Shown piece after piece: positions 33,901 to 41,392 of a stretch of DNA of 64,000 nucleotides (its first letter is position 1; each line of letters opens with the position of its first letter). Source of the stretch: Cytobacillus oceanisediminis (GTDB taxonomy: Bacteria > Bacillota > Bacilli > Bacillales > Cytobacillaceae). Under the pieces are notes generated by a model. That model worked only from the letters and a program-made list of their open reading frames with translations. It made no database searches and had not been told where the DNA came from. Location of the stretch: contig NZ_VLKI01000001.1 in the NCBI RefSeq assembly GCF_007830235.1, forward strand, positions 489,790 through 553,789. Reading direction: 5' to 3'. A program made the translations under genes and the position numbers.

Positions 33901-34323
33901 CTAAACATCCATCGTTTCAAAGCTGACTTTTGTTTTTAAAATCGCTTTATTTTTTGCTTTGCTGTTTTCTTCAATATGCTGCTTCTCACTTTCAAGAATG
34001 CTTGACCATTTTGTTGTTTCAGGAAGATTCCCCAGAAACGCTGCATCAATAATGGCAAGATGATAAGCCAGTTCAGGCTGATGTCCCTTGACAATCCCAA
34101 TTCCAATCTTTCCTTCAACCTTTGCCTTGCATTCGGTAACCAGCACTTCGCCTAAATAAAATAAGCTTTTCTTGGAAGTCTCCCGAACCTTTAACATGAC
34201 TAGCCCATTTTCCGGTTTTTGAATGGCCGTCACTGGATAATTTTGTTCAATTTCATTCGCTAATGATTTCGCTAAATCTTGAGAGCCGCTGATCAAAATT
34301 TCTGTTCTTTGTTTTCTTTTCAC
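33901..34323 (-). CDS. phnG: C-P lyase core subunit PhnG
   Basis: 140 residues. KRKQRTEILISGSQDLAKSL, NGLVMLKVRETSKKSLFYLG, EVLVTECKAKVEGKIGIGIV and DAAFLGNLPETTKWSSILES are the PhnG blocks. First gene of the long transcript phnG-H-I-J-K-M-L-D-C-E-E. A ribosome site (GGAGGCC) precedes the ATG, and four PhoP-box-like hexamers lie 64-100 bases upstream. Confidence 0.94.
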   Translation of the reverse strand: MKRKQRTEILISGSQDLAKSLANEIEQNYPVTAIQKPENGLVMLKVRETSKKSLFYLGEVLVTECKAKVEGKIGIGIVKGHQPELAYHLAIIDAAFLGNLPETTKWSSILESEKQHIEENSKAKNKAILKTKVSFETMDV

Positions 34324-34386
34324 CTTTTGGCCTCCATCTGTATTTGTTTCTGCACCTTTAATCTATCTTGTTGCCAAGCTCATGAA

Positions 34387-34423
34387 CGTAAAATAACGGT
34401 TAATTTTGTATGGTTTTTGTTAA
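34387..34423 (-). promoter_or_regulatory. PhoP-box array upstream of phnG
   Basis: Minus strand hexamers TTAACA (34418-34423), CATACA (34407-34412), TTAACC (34398-34403), TTTACG (34387-34392) with start-to-start spacing 11, 9 and 11 bp. This resembles the TT(A/C/T)ACA direct repeats bound by PhoP of B. subtilis. Confidence 0.7.
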
Positions 34424-34444
34424 TTTCATTACGTCCCATACAGG

Positions 34445-34470
34445 AAAAAAAATCGGCATAGCGCCGATTT
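34445..34470 (-). terminator. Terminator of phnF
   Basis: AATCGGC/GCCGATT hairpin followed by TTTTTT on the minus strand; it separates phnF from phnG. Confidence 0.85.
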
Positions 34471-35170
34471 AAACCAGGTATGTAAAACAATCACTTCTGT
34501 ATTTGATTCTGGAATATTCCAGGACTTTCCCCGTTTTTCGATCCATACAGCAGGATTCCAGCAGCAATAATGGAATTAGGCTGGAGCATTGGAGGATTTT
34601 TCGTTCTGTTTCATTTGGGAAAACCACGCTCAAATGGCTTTTCCCTGATGTGAAATCGGTATAGCCCTGGGTTTTGTAATAGTGAAAAATAGAGGTGATC
34701 CCAGGACCATCCTGATCAATATGCGGAAAAACAGCTTGAGGTACATAAGATGTATGTAAAGCAATCGGGCAGTCATCCATTATTCTTAGACGAGCAATTT
34801 TATAAACCTCATCAGGCGGATTTGCTTTTAATTCGTGAAAGATACCGGATTTATAGGGGATTTTTTCACTGACAATATTTTCTGTCCTAAAGTCGTAGTC
34901 CAGCTCCTTCATTTTTTCACTAAAACTGATATCCCCATTTAGGATAAGAGGAATTTGCGGCTTTCGATTTTGAACATAACTGCCTCTGCCCTGCCTTGAA
35001 AAGATGTATCCCAGCTCCTGTAAATGCTCATATGCCTTCCGGACAACTATTCTTGGGACCTTATAGTGATCGGCGAGCTCATTTTCAGAAGGCAGCTTAT
35101 CATTCGGCTTAAATGTCCCTTCCTTTATCTTCGAAATCAGCTCATCGACCAGCATCATTTTTTCACTCAT
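34469..35170 (-). CDS. phnF: GntR/HutC-family regulator PhnF
   Basis: 233 residues from ATG 35170 (AGGGGAG upstream). N-terminal winged helix: NDKLPSENELADHYKVPRIV and VRKAYEHLQELGYIFSRQGR GSYV; C-terminal UTRA ligand domain: FRTENIVSEKIPY, RLRIMDDCPIALHTSYVPQA, LLLLESCCMDRKTGKVLEYS. PhnF-type regulators control C-P lyase or phosphonate transport genes in response to phosphonate or phosphate. Its position between the C-P lyase operon and the accessory enzymes supports a local role. Confidence 0.88.
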   Translation of the reverse strand: MSEKMMLVDELISKIKEGTFKPNDKLPSENELADHYKVPRIVVRKAYEHLQELGYIFSRQGRGSYVQNRKPQIPLILNGDISFSEKMKELDYDFRTENIVSEKIPYKSGIFHELKANPPDEVYKIARLRIMDDCPIALHTSYVPQAVFPHIDQDGPGITSIFHYYKTQGYTDFTSGKSHLSVVFPNETERKILQCSSLIPLLLLESCCMDRKTGKVLEYSRIKYRSDCFTYLV

Positions 35171-35209
35171 ACAGGCAACTCCCCTTTCGAAATCGTGAAA
35201 CAACTTTAG

Positions 35210-35239
35210 TGTAAACGCTGAATTTAAATGGCAAGTTAA
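35210..35239 (-). promoter_or_regulatory. PhoP-box-like hexamers upstream of phnF
   Basis: TTAACT (35234-35239), TTTAAA (35223-35228), TTTACA (35210-35215) on the minus strand, spaced 11 and 13 bp. Confidence 0.5.
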
Positions 35240-35265
35240 GAGAATGTTATTTTTTAGTAGAACTT

Positions 35266-35295
35266 AAAAAGACCCAATCCACTGTGACTGGGTCT
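35266..35295 (-). terminator. Terminator after the hexapeptide transferase gene
   Basis: AGACCCA/TGGGTCT hairpin followed by TTTTTAAG on the minus strand. Confidence 0.85.
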
Positions 35296-35308
35296 ATGAA
35301 GGCCATAT

Positions 35309-35944
35309 TCAGCTTCCAAATTTTTTTATAAAAGCTTCCGCATCATTTAATTCAGCAAAATGGGCTTCAAGCTTTTTTCTTGGCCAATCCCACCAGGCGA
35401 TTTCAATCATCTTGTGGGCTATTTCTTCAGAAAATCTTCTTTTTAAAGGCTTGGCAGGCACCCCAGCTGCAATGGTGTAAGGCTCAACATCCTTCGTCAC
35501 AACTGCTCCAGAGCCGACCACCGCCCCGGTGCCGATCTCAACACCTTTCATAATGATCGCACCATGGCCAATCCATACATCATGGCCAATTTTCACCCGA
35601 TGTGTACGTCGCCAATCAAAAAATTCAAGATCGTCCTGCTCACCGAAACCATAATCTACTTTCCGATAGGTTATATGATGCTGTGTCACCCGGTCCATTG
35701 GATGCTGGACGGGGTTGATACAAGCATGAGATGCGATCGAACAGAAATTTCCGATTTCGGCGTAGTTGACTGTCACATCATCCATCGTATAGGTATAATC
35801 GCCGAATCTCGATTCAATCACTTTATTTCTTTCACCGATGGAAACCCATTCACCGGCATAGCTGTCAATAATATAGCTTGAATCATGGACAGTTGGGGAA
35901 ATGGAGAGCTTCTCATCCTGCTTGGGTTTGAAAATTAGAGACAT
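35309..35944 (-). CDS. Phosphonate-cluster hexapeptide-repeat acyltransferase
   Basis: 211 residues. Left-handed beta-helix transferase: YAEIGNFCSIASHACINP, VKIGHDVWIGHGAIIMKGVE, IGTGAVVGSGAVVTKDVEPY, TIAAGVPAKPLKRRF, with the catalytic-type His in HPMDRVTQHHITYR. It fits the transferase family specific to phosphonate loci (chloramphenicol/xenobiotic acetyltransferase-like). Likely acetylates aminophosphonates or an intermediate, the job of PhnO elsewhere; no phnO is present. It is transcribed with the PHP gene 48 bases upstream. Confidence 0.85.
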   Translation of the reverse strand: MSLIFKPKQDEKLSISPTVHDSSYIIDSYAGEWVSIGERNKVIESRFGDYTYTMDDVTVNYAEIGNFCSIASHACINPVQHPMDRVTQHHITYRKVDYGFGEQDDLEFFDWRRTHRVKIGHDVWIGHGAIIMKGVEIGTGAVVGSGAVVTKDVEPYTIAAGVPAKPLKRRFSEEIAHKMIEIAWWDWPRKKLEAHFAELNDAEAFIKKFGS

Positions 35945-35992
35945 GTGATCATTCCGCTCCTTCCTTCAAATTGGCAGCTTTCTTTGCATCTA

Positions 35993-36856
35993 TTAAATGC
36001 GGCTTTTCAGCTTCGCTCTTCTGGAAGCTAATTCATGTACTCTCTCCACTCCAGGGGACCGGCTTCCAAGCACCACCGGTTTCTCGCCATACGCTCCATG
36101 AAAATCAGACCCGCCTGTCATGATTAAGCCATATTTTACAGCCAGCTTCCTGGCCAATTCTTCATGCTGGTGATTATGCAAAGGGTGCCATACTTCTATT
36201 CCCTGCAATCCGGCTTCTGTAAGGTCAGGAACCATTTCAAAATTCCCGTATTGTCCTGGATGTGCTAGAACAGGCACTCCACCTGCCTTAAGTATGGCCT
36301 GAACAGCCTGTCTGGCATCCACATATTCCATCGAGATAAAAGCAAGGCCTGGCGCTTCTCCTTTTTGTCCGCGGCTAAACAATTTTTTATAAAGCGGGCC
36401 ATAAATTGAATCTGTATAACCTGCCTCAATCAAAGCTGCCATAATATGCTGTTTATAGACTCCAGTCCCACCATGTGCAAGCTCCTGGCATCGTTCCCAG
36501 GTAATGCTATAGCCTGCTTCAATCAGCCGCTGGACCATTTCAAACGACAGTTTATGCCTTTTTTCAGTTAAAGGTCCGCACAATGCTTCAATTGCATTAT
36601 GCCCTGGCTCAATAAAATAACCAAGGATGTGAACACGCCGGCCCATTTCAAAATCAAAGCCGGAAATTTCAATACCCGGAATGACTTCCACTCCATACTT
36701 CTTCCCTTGCTGGACCGCTTCCTCCAGCCCCTTTGTTGTGTCATGGTTTGTAATGGCCAGGTGCGACACATCATTGGCAACCGCTAAGTTCAGTACCTCA
36801 TCAATCGTCAGGGGACAGTCTGAAATATTCGTATGGCAGTGCAATTCAGCTTTCAT
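35993..36856 (-). CDS. PHP-family phosphoesterase, candidate PhnPP (cyclic phosphoribosyl phosphodiesterase)
   Basis: 287 residues. PHP trinuclear metal site: ELHCHTNISD (H-x-H near 4-6, Asp), TNHDTTKGLEEA, GIEISGFDFE, VPVLAHPGQYG, GSDFHGAYG. No ribosome-independent feature is odd; AGGAGG precedes the ATG. Generic PHP proteins are RNase AM-like phosphatases, but within C-P lyase loci a PHP enzyme (PhnPP type, EC 3.1.4.57) opens 5-phosphoribosyl-1,2-cyclic phosphate. Since phnP and phnN are absent from this cluster, that role is the best inference. Confidence 0.8.
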   Translation of the reverse strand: MKAELHCHTNISDCPLTIDEVLNLAVANDVSHLAITNHDTTKGLEEAVQQGKKYGVEVIPGIEISGFDFEMGRRVHILGYFIEPGHNAIEALCGPLTEKRHKLSFEMVQRLIEAGYSITWERCQELAHGGTGVYKQHIMAALIEAGYTDSIYGPLYKKLFSRGQKGEAPGLAFISMEYVDARQAVQAILKAGGVPVLAHPGQYGNFEMVPDLTEAGLQGIEVWHPLHNHQHEELARKLAVKYGLIMTGGSDFHGAYGEKPVVLGSRSPGVERVHELASRRAKLKSRI

Positions 36857-36925
36857 TTTTGAACCTCCTATTAATTGCCTTTTTTAATAGAGTAACTTGG
36901 TGCCAAGCTCTAAAGGTTACTACAA

Positions 36926-36952
36926 TGTAAATTTCTGTTAAGATTATGTAAT
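36926..36952 (-). promoter_or_regulatory. PhoP-box-like hexamers upstream of the PHP gene
   Basis: ATTACA (36947-36952), TTAACA (36936-36941), TTTACA (36926-36931) on the minus strand, spaced 11 and 10 bp, 70-96 bases before the ATG. Confidence 0.65.
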
Positions 36953-36990
36953 GCTGCTGCACAAGCGTGAAAAGACTGGTATAAAGCCAA

Positions 36991-37182
36991 CTGACCGATA
37001 TATTGAAAAAGTGACCGATAAAAATGAAATTTGACCGATATATTGAAAAAGTAACCGATAAAAATGAATTTTGGCCGATATATTGAAAAAGTAACCGATA
37101 AAAATGAATTTTGGCCGATATATTGAAAAAGTAACCGATAAAGCCCAAATCTGACCGATAAATCTTTGAGAGTGACCGATAT
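36991..37182. repeat. Phased 20-bp tandem repeat array
   Basis: Ten CCGATA motifs (mostly TGACCGATA) start at 36995, 37015, 37035, 37055, 37075, 37095, 37115, 37135, 37155 and 37176: eight steps of exactly 20 bp and one of 21. Two linkers alternate (TATTGAAAAAGT and AAAATGAATTTTG), so a 40-bp higher-order unit is repeated. It lies between the metallophosphoesterase 3' end and the PhoP-like sites of the PHP gene. Confidence 0.9.
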
Positions 37183-37270
37183 CCTAAGAAACTAAGAGTA
37201 AGAAGGCCAACTCCCTGGAGCCGGCCATCAGTTTTGAAGCTATTTCATCTATTTTTCTGCTGATATGTTT

Positions 37271-38677
37271 TTAAATAGAGATGTTTTCAGCTGCCTTTGT
37301 TTTACCTAATGCCTTCAATGGCGTTTTGCACACATTCCCATATGCATCAAGTGCATGGACTTCAATCTGATACGCAGTATTTGCCTGCAAGCCTTCAATC
37401 TTTAATGTTAACGGATTTGGTACTGGATCTTTATAGAATTCTGAAAAAGCAAGAAACTGCTTTGCGACCTCTCCGGTTTCGGCATTTTTTGCCGCTACTT
37501 TGTAGTCATGAACAAGCAGATCATCCTTTGCCTGGTTAAACATAATCGCCAGGGCACTTGCTGTTGTCATTTCATTATTAATGGAGAGCATCGCCTCTTT
37601 CGTAAAAAAAGGGGGTTTTGTATCCCTGGCTTCTGTATATTTAAAATTCTGCTTGTTAGCTGGATAGCTGATTTCAAACGGCTCTCCAGTCCAGTCATTA
37701 TGGTGAATATCGCGGCGCTTAATCAGTACTTTGTTGTTATATACCTCTACAATCAATGCCTGATTCAGGATATCGGCACCTTCAGGCACTTCCCCTTGAA
37801 TTCTTCCTGCATCCAGCCACAGATAGGCACCTGTAGAAGTTCCGATTGAGGTGAAATCCTTCTGATGAATAATCCTTGGATCATCAAGCGGATAGTGGGT
37901 ATGGCCGGAAAATGAAATAACTTGCGGATATTCCTTCAACGTATCGTAAAATACATCCCTATTCTGATTAAAGCCCCATTCGCTTCCATAGACAGTACCT
38001 TTAATCGGCTGATGATGGAAAACAAAGATGGGCTTTTTCGGATCATCTGCGTTCGCAATCTTCAATTGCTCGCTTAGCCAACTAATTTGTTCAACTGAGA
38101 ATGTTCCCTCTGTTTTTCCGTCTTCTGTGCCAAGGACAATGAAATGATAGCCTTTCATGATCTTATGATAGTAGATCGATTCCATCCCCGTTTTATCCAG
38201 GAAGCGTTTTTGGGCATCAGCTGTTGATAAGCCATTCCAGTAATCATGATTACCGATGGCAAACATGGAAACGGTACCCCATTGTTTTTGTACATTAAAG
38301 GCTGACATGAACTTATCATATTCGGATGAATACCCATAATCAGTTAAATCCCCAACAACTACAAAAGCATCCTGCTTTGGAGCAACCTTATTTAATTGTT
38401 CCAATGTGACAATAAATTTTTCCAGCGTTTTATTGCTGGTATTATGGATATGGATATCACTGATAACCGGAAAAACCAAATCCGGCTTCGAACCGCTTGC
38501 ATTCATCATGGAAGACGAAGATGCTGCACTTGCTGAAATGAAATGGAACGAGTTTGCAAGCGACAATCCTATTGTCGCGCCAGCAGCCATAGTTGTTTTT
38601 TGCAAAAAGGCGCGGCGGTCCATTCCTTTGGTTGTAAGGTTTTCGTCTTTTTGTTCACTCGAGCTATTTTTCATCAT
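37271..38677 (-). CDS. Tat-exported calcineurin-like metallophosphoesterase
   Basis: 468 residues from ATG 38677 (AGGAG ten bases upstream; an open frame to 38716 lacks a site). Twin-arginine signal MDRRAFLQKTTMAAGATIGL near 20-40. Phosphoesterase motifs in order: DIHIHN, GDLTDYG, GNHDYW, FVFHHQP, SGHTHYP, giving the dinuclear metal site. A C-terminal fibronectin-III-like segment (LTLKIEGLQANTAYQIEVHA) follows. Secreted phosphomonoesterase or phosphodiesterase; together with the next gene it suggests scavenging of organic phosphate outside the cell. Confidence 0.9.
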   Translation of the reverse strand: MMKNSSSEQKDENLTTKGMDRRAFLQKTTMAAGATIGLSLANSFHFISASAASSSSMMNASGSKPDLVFPVISDIHIHNTSNKTLEKFIVTLEQLNKVAPKQDAFVVVGDLTDYGYSSEYDKFMSAFNVQKQWGTVSMFAIGNHDYWNGLSTADAQKRFLDKTGMESIYYHKIMKGYHFIVLGTEDGKTEGTFSVEQISWLSEQLKIANADDPKKPIFVFHHQPIKGTVYGSEWGFNQNRDVFYDTLKEYPQVISFSGHTHYPLDDPRIIHQKDFTSIGTSTGAYLWLDAGRIQGEVPEGADILNQALIVEVYNNKVLIKRRDIHHNDWTGEPFEISYPANKQNFKYTEARDTKPPFFTKEAMLSINNEMTTASALAIMFNQAKDDLLVHDYKVAAKNAETGEVAKQFLAFSEFYKDPVPNPLTLKIEGLQANTAYQIEVHALDAYGNVCKTPLKALGKTKAAENISI

Positions 38678-38798
38678 TCTCTGCACTCTCCTCTTATATC
38701 TTTCCGCAGGATTCATTCACCAGGCTTCATTTAACAGCAGTATGTATTCTCTGGCAAAATTCAGTTATTCTAATGGGCTCTTGTCATCATGTAGCCTA

Positions 38799-40001
38799 TT
38801 ATTTACCGTCCAATGGCAGCGGATCAATGCTCTGGTCATTGGCAGTTAAGTCAATTCCATAGTCCTTGGCAAAAACCATATGTGTATCAACCAAAACACC
38901 TTCATGGTTTTCATCCAAATGGAATACTCTCGCACCGCGAAGCCTGTTTCTATCCGGTCCTGAAAGACCATATGTGCCGAACCCAGTATTCCCGGCATAT
39001 CCCAGCAAAATCCCATAGTAGTTGCCGCAATAGGTGTTAATATGATCATGTCCGCAGAATACGCCCTTAACGTCTCCTCTGTCCAGCATGGCTGTAAACA
39101 ATCCGCTGTTAATCGGGCCCGGACACTCATCTTCATTCCGCTCTCCTGTGATTTGATGCCTTGCCGCTGCGAGATTATGGCCTTCTTCTGTTCGGCTGTC
39201 AACACTTCCCCACCACATAAACCGGTGCTCCCATAATGGAATATGGATGAAGACTAGGGAAGGAACTTTATAGCCATATTTCTTTTCGATCACCTTGGAC
39301 CTTTCATAATACCAATTCACCTGGTTGAAACGGAGCCAATCCCATGTCGGATAGCCTTTAAAATCCTGCCCGGCAATCGTTTTCGGTGCATATCTGCCGC
39401 TATCCAGCAGCCAAAGGTTGAATGCCGCTCCATTCCCGCTGGATTGTTTGATTAACAGATTCATATTTCCTGTACCCGTAAGCCCTTTTTTGCCATGCAC
39501 ATTCATATTGTGTTTGTAATTCATATAGAACTTGAGCATATCCTCTTCATCCATACCGGTCTTTGCCGTTGAGTCTTCATCATGGTTCCCGAATGTAGCC
39601 GCCCAGCGGATCCCTCTTTTTTCCATAGGCTGAACGACATTGTTCATCGCTTGCTTCATTTCCAATTCGGTATCACAGCCGCCTGTAATATTGTCTCCAT
39701 TCAAAACAACAAAATCTGGTTTTTCTGCGTCAAGAACCTTTTCCATCAGTTCGATCGTTCTGCGGTCAATCCGTTCATCATCCTGGGTGTCGTTAAATTG
39801 TATAACCTTAAATTTGCCATTAGAATTAAATGCAAGCTTAGGCCCTTCAATCTCTTCGCCAAGTTCTTCCGCTTGGGCTTTGTCCACCAGCAAGTCTCCC
39901 GGCAAGCCTGCAGCAGCCATCGTTAAAGCAAGCGTCCCCATACCTCCAGCTTTAATAAAAGACCTTCTATCAAGCCTTGTGTTTTCGTTCTTATTACTCA
40001 T
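38799..40001 (-). CDS. Tat-exported metallophosphoesterase
   Basis: 400 residues from ATG 40001, where GGAGG is well placed (the open frame to 40034 is not preceded by a site). Signal with LDRRSFIKAGGMGTLALTMA. Calcineurin-type motifs: FNDTQDD, VVLNGDNITGG, ATFGNHDED, FIHIPLWEHRF, KGVFCGHDHINTYCGNY. Distinct subfamily from its neighbour. It is 121 bases upstream of that gene in the same direction; possibly one phosphate-starvation unit. TTTACA-type hexamers occur 120-150 bases upstream but are irregular. Confidence 0.9.
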   Translation of the reverse strand: MSNKNENTRLDRRSFIKAGGMGTLALTMAAAGLPGDLLVDKAQAEELGEEIEGPKLAFNSNGKFKVIQFNDTQDDERIDRRTIELMEKVLDAEKPDFVVLNGDNITGGCDTELEMKQAMNNVVQPMEKRGIRWAATFGNHDEDSTAKTGMDEEDMLKFYMNYKHNMNVHGKKGLTGTGNMNLLIKQSSGNGAAFNLWLLDSGRYAPKTIAGQDFKGYPTWDWLRFNQVNWYYERSKVIEKKYGYKVPSLVFIHIPLWEHRFMWWGSVDSRTEEGHNLAAARHQITGERNEDECPGPINSGLFTAMLDRGDVKGVFCGHDHINTYCGNYYGILLGYAGNTGFGTYGLSGPDRNRLRGARVFHLDENHEGVLVDTHMVFAKDYGIDLTANDQSIDPLPLDGK

Positions 40002-40158
40002 TCTCTCCGCCTCCAATGATTTAATCGGGAGCATTCCCTGTCCTGCACTTAAAATCGTAGAATAAATCTATTAATGGCGTATTAAAATTACTAGATTGTT
40101 TAGTAAAGAACATATGAAGAATGTAAAGGCTTTTTTAATAGATAGATCATTGTATAAC

Positions 40159-40187
40159 AAAAGCCTGCCTGAATTCAGGCAGACTTT
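40159..40187 (-). terminator. Terminator of the comK-like gene
   Basis: GTCTGCCTGAATTCAGGCAGGC-type palindrome in pieces: GCCTGAATTCAGGC core, then TTTTG on the minus strand. Confidence 0.8.
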
Positions 40188-40212
40188 CACTGTCGTATCC
40201 TTGTTATTGGAT

Positions 40213-40800
40213 TTAGCAGAGTGCTGAACCATTACTCAGGTCATCATCCTTGCTCACTGTATAATTACGATTCTCCTCCTTTACAAAATGAACCCCGCTC
40301 CCTCTCTCCATTACATATTGCATTTTATATTGCGTCCTTTTGGTGATTTTCACTTCCAGCTGTTCGGCCCGGTCATATCGGTCTGACAGCTTTCTCTCAG
40401 GGGTATCCAATATGATCGATGGACCATCAATTAACATGACCTTCGCCTGGAAATTATCTTCAGGCAGGATACGAAGTACATGGTGAACTGCCATCCACAC
40501 ACAATTAATATTATTTGGCGATATATGCGGAAACCAATACATATCAATATGCCCCGGAACGCGGATAGGAGTTGCCTGGCATGCCCCTATGATCGACTTT
40601 GCACCGCTGATGGCACCTTCCAGATCAAATCCGTAATAACTAAGACTTTCCTGGATAATCTCAATTGGTTTCATTGTGACAATAAACATTTGGCTGCCCT
40701 GGATGACTTTGCTGTAGCATCTCCCATTTGCACCAAACTCTGGCAATATCGCTTTTGTTTCCGGGTGGATAATATAATGTGGTATATGAATGATTGTCAT
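40213..40800 (-). CDS. comK: ComK-family competence transcription factor
   Basis: 195 residues, similar in length to B. subtilis ComK (192). Recognised blocks: EFGANGRCYSKVI, MFIVTMKPIEIIQESLSYYG (ComK: NMKPLQIVDRSCRFFGSS), GAKSIIGACQATPIRV, MYWFPHISPNNINCVWMAVH (ComK: FLFPTLS...CGWISHVH). ComK binds paired AT-boxes and activates the DNA-uptake genes. The C-terminus (KDDDLSNGSALC) departs from the B. subtilis protein. No com operon is adjacent; some Bacillaceae have two comK paralogs, and which one this is cannot be told. Confidence 0.85.
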   Translation of the reverse strand: MTIIHIPHYIIHPETKAILPEFGANGRCYSKVIQGSQMFIVTMKPIEIIQESLSYYGFDLEGAISGAKSIIGACQATPIRVPGHIDMYWFPHISPNNINCVWMAVHHVLRILPEDNFQAKVMLIDGPSIILDTPERKLSDRYDRAEQLEVKITKRTQYKMQYVMERGSGVHFVKEENRNYTVSKDDDLSNGSALC

Positions 40801-41082
40801 GTGTATGCTCCTTATTCGTCATTTACTATTTTAAAATTGTTCATTAAGGAGTATACTTAGCAAATGAGCTGGTATACTCCATCTCATGAGAACTCTCAGG
40901 CTACTGTCTTTCCCGGACCTGCCTGGGGGTTTTTAGTTTTTACACTTTTCTCTTTGTGCCGGTGACTGGATGGTTGTTATTTCTTTTATTATATGACCTT
41001 TAAAAGACCCGCTCAGTTATTCGGCATGATTTGACAAAATTCACCTCTTTTCTCATTATAATGGGTATATTTTACTATTGTA

Positions 41083-41302
41083 AAAACTTATTTTTCCGCC
41101 GGCCTAACTTTTTTAGGGGCGTGATATCGATCTTAGGTGACGTTATTGACAAATTTGTGCGAATTTTTTATAATATTTGATTTTATTGATTTTTCCAGTG
41201 AAAACAGCTTTCAATACTGAATTACGATTCATTTTGTGACATAGGTCATATGGATAGAAGAATATCATTGGCTGGAAATTCTGTCACAAAAATTTCTTTT
41301 TT
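41083..41302 (-). promoter_or_regulatory. Far-upstream region of comK with AT-boxes
   Basis: Two AAAA-N5-TTTT sites on the minus strand: one near 41083-41098 (AAAA-ATAAG-TTTT) and one inside the block 41270-41302 (AAAA-GAAAT-TTTT) that is duplicated at 24725-24757. They resemble ComK half-boxes, but at 280-500 bp from the ATG their role is unproven. The whole 40801-41350 spacer has no gene. Confidence 0.4.
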
Positions 41303-41350
41303 ACAAAGGGATACACTTTCATGGAGAGCGTAAAGCATTTAATCTCCCGA

Positions 41351-41384
41351 AAAGCCATTGGCACCCTTAAGGCCAATGGCTTTA
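41351..41384 (-). terminator. Terminator of galE
   Basis: AAAGCCATTGGC/GCCAATGGCTTT hairpin, nine bases after the galE stop. Confidence 0.9.
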
Positions 41385-41392
41385 ATAAATGA

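Noticed and set aside
36846..37148. 100-codon open frame on the minus strand with repeated YFNIS-type segments
   Set aside because: It is a translation of the 20-bp repeat array and overlaps the start of the PHP gene; no ribosome site and no protein-like composition.
36991..37182. CRISPR array
   Set aside because: Motifs are 6-9 bp at 20-bp steps with only two alternating linkers and no cas genes; spacers are not unique.
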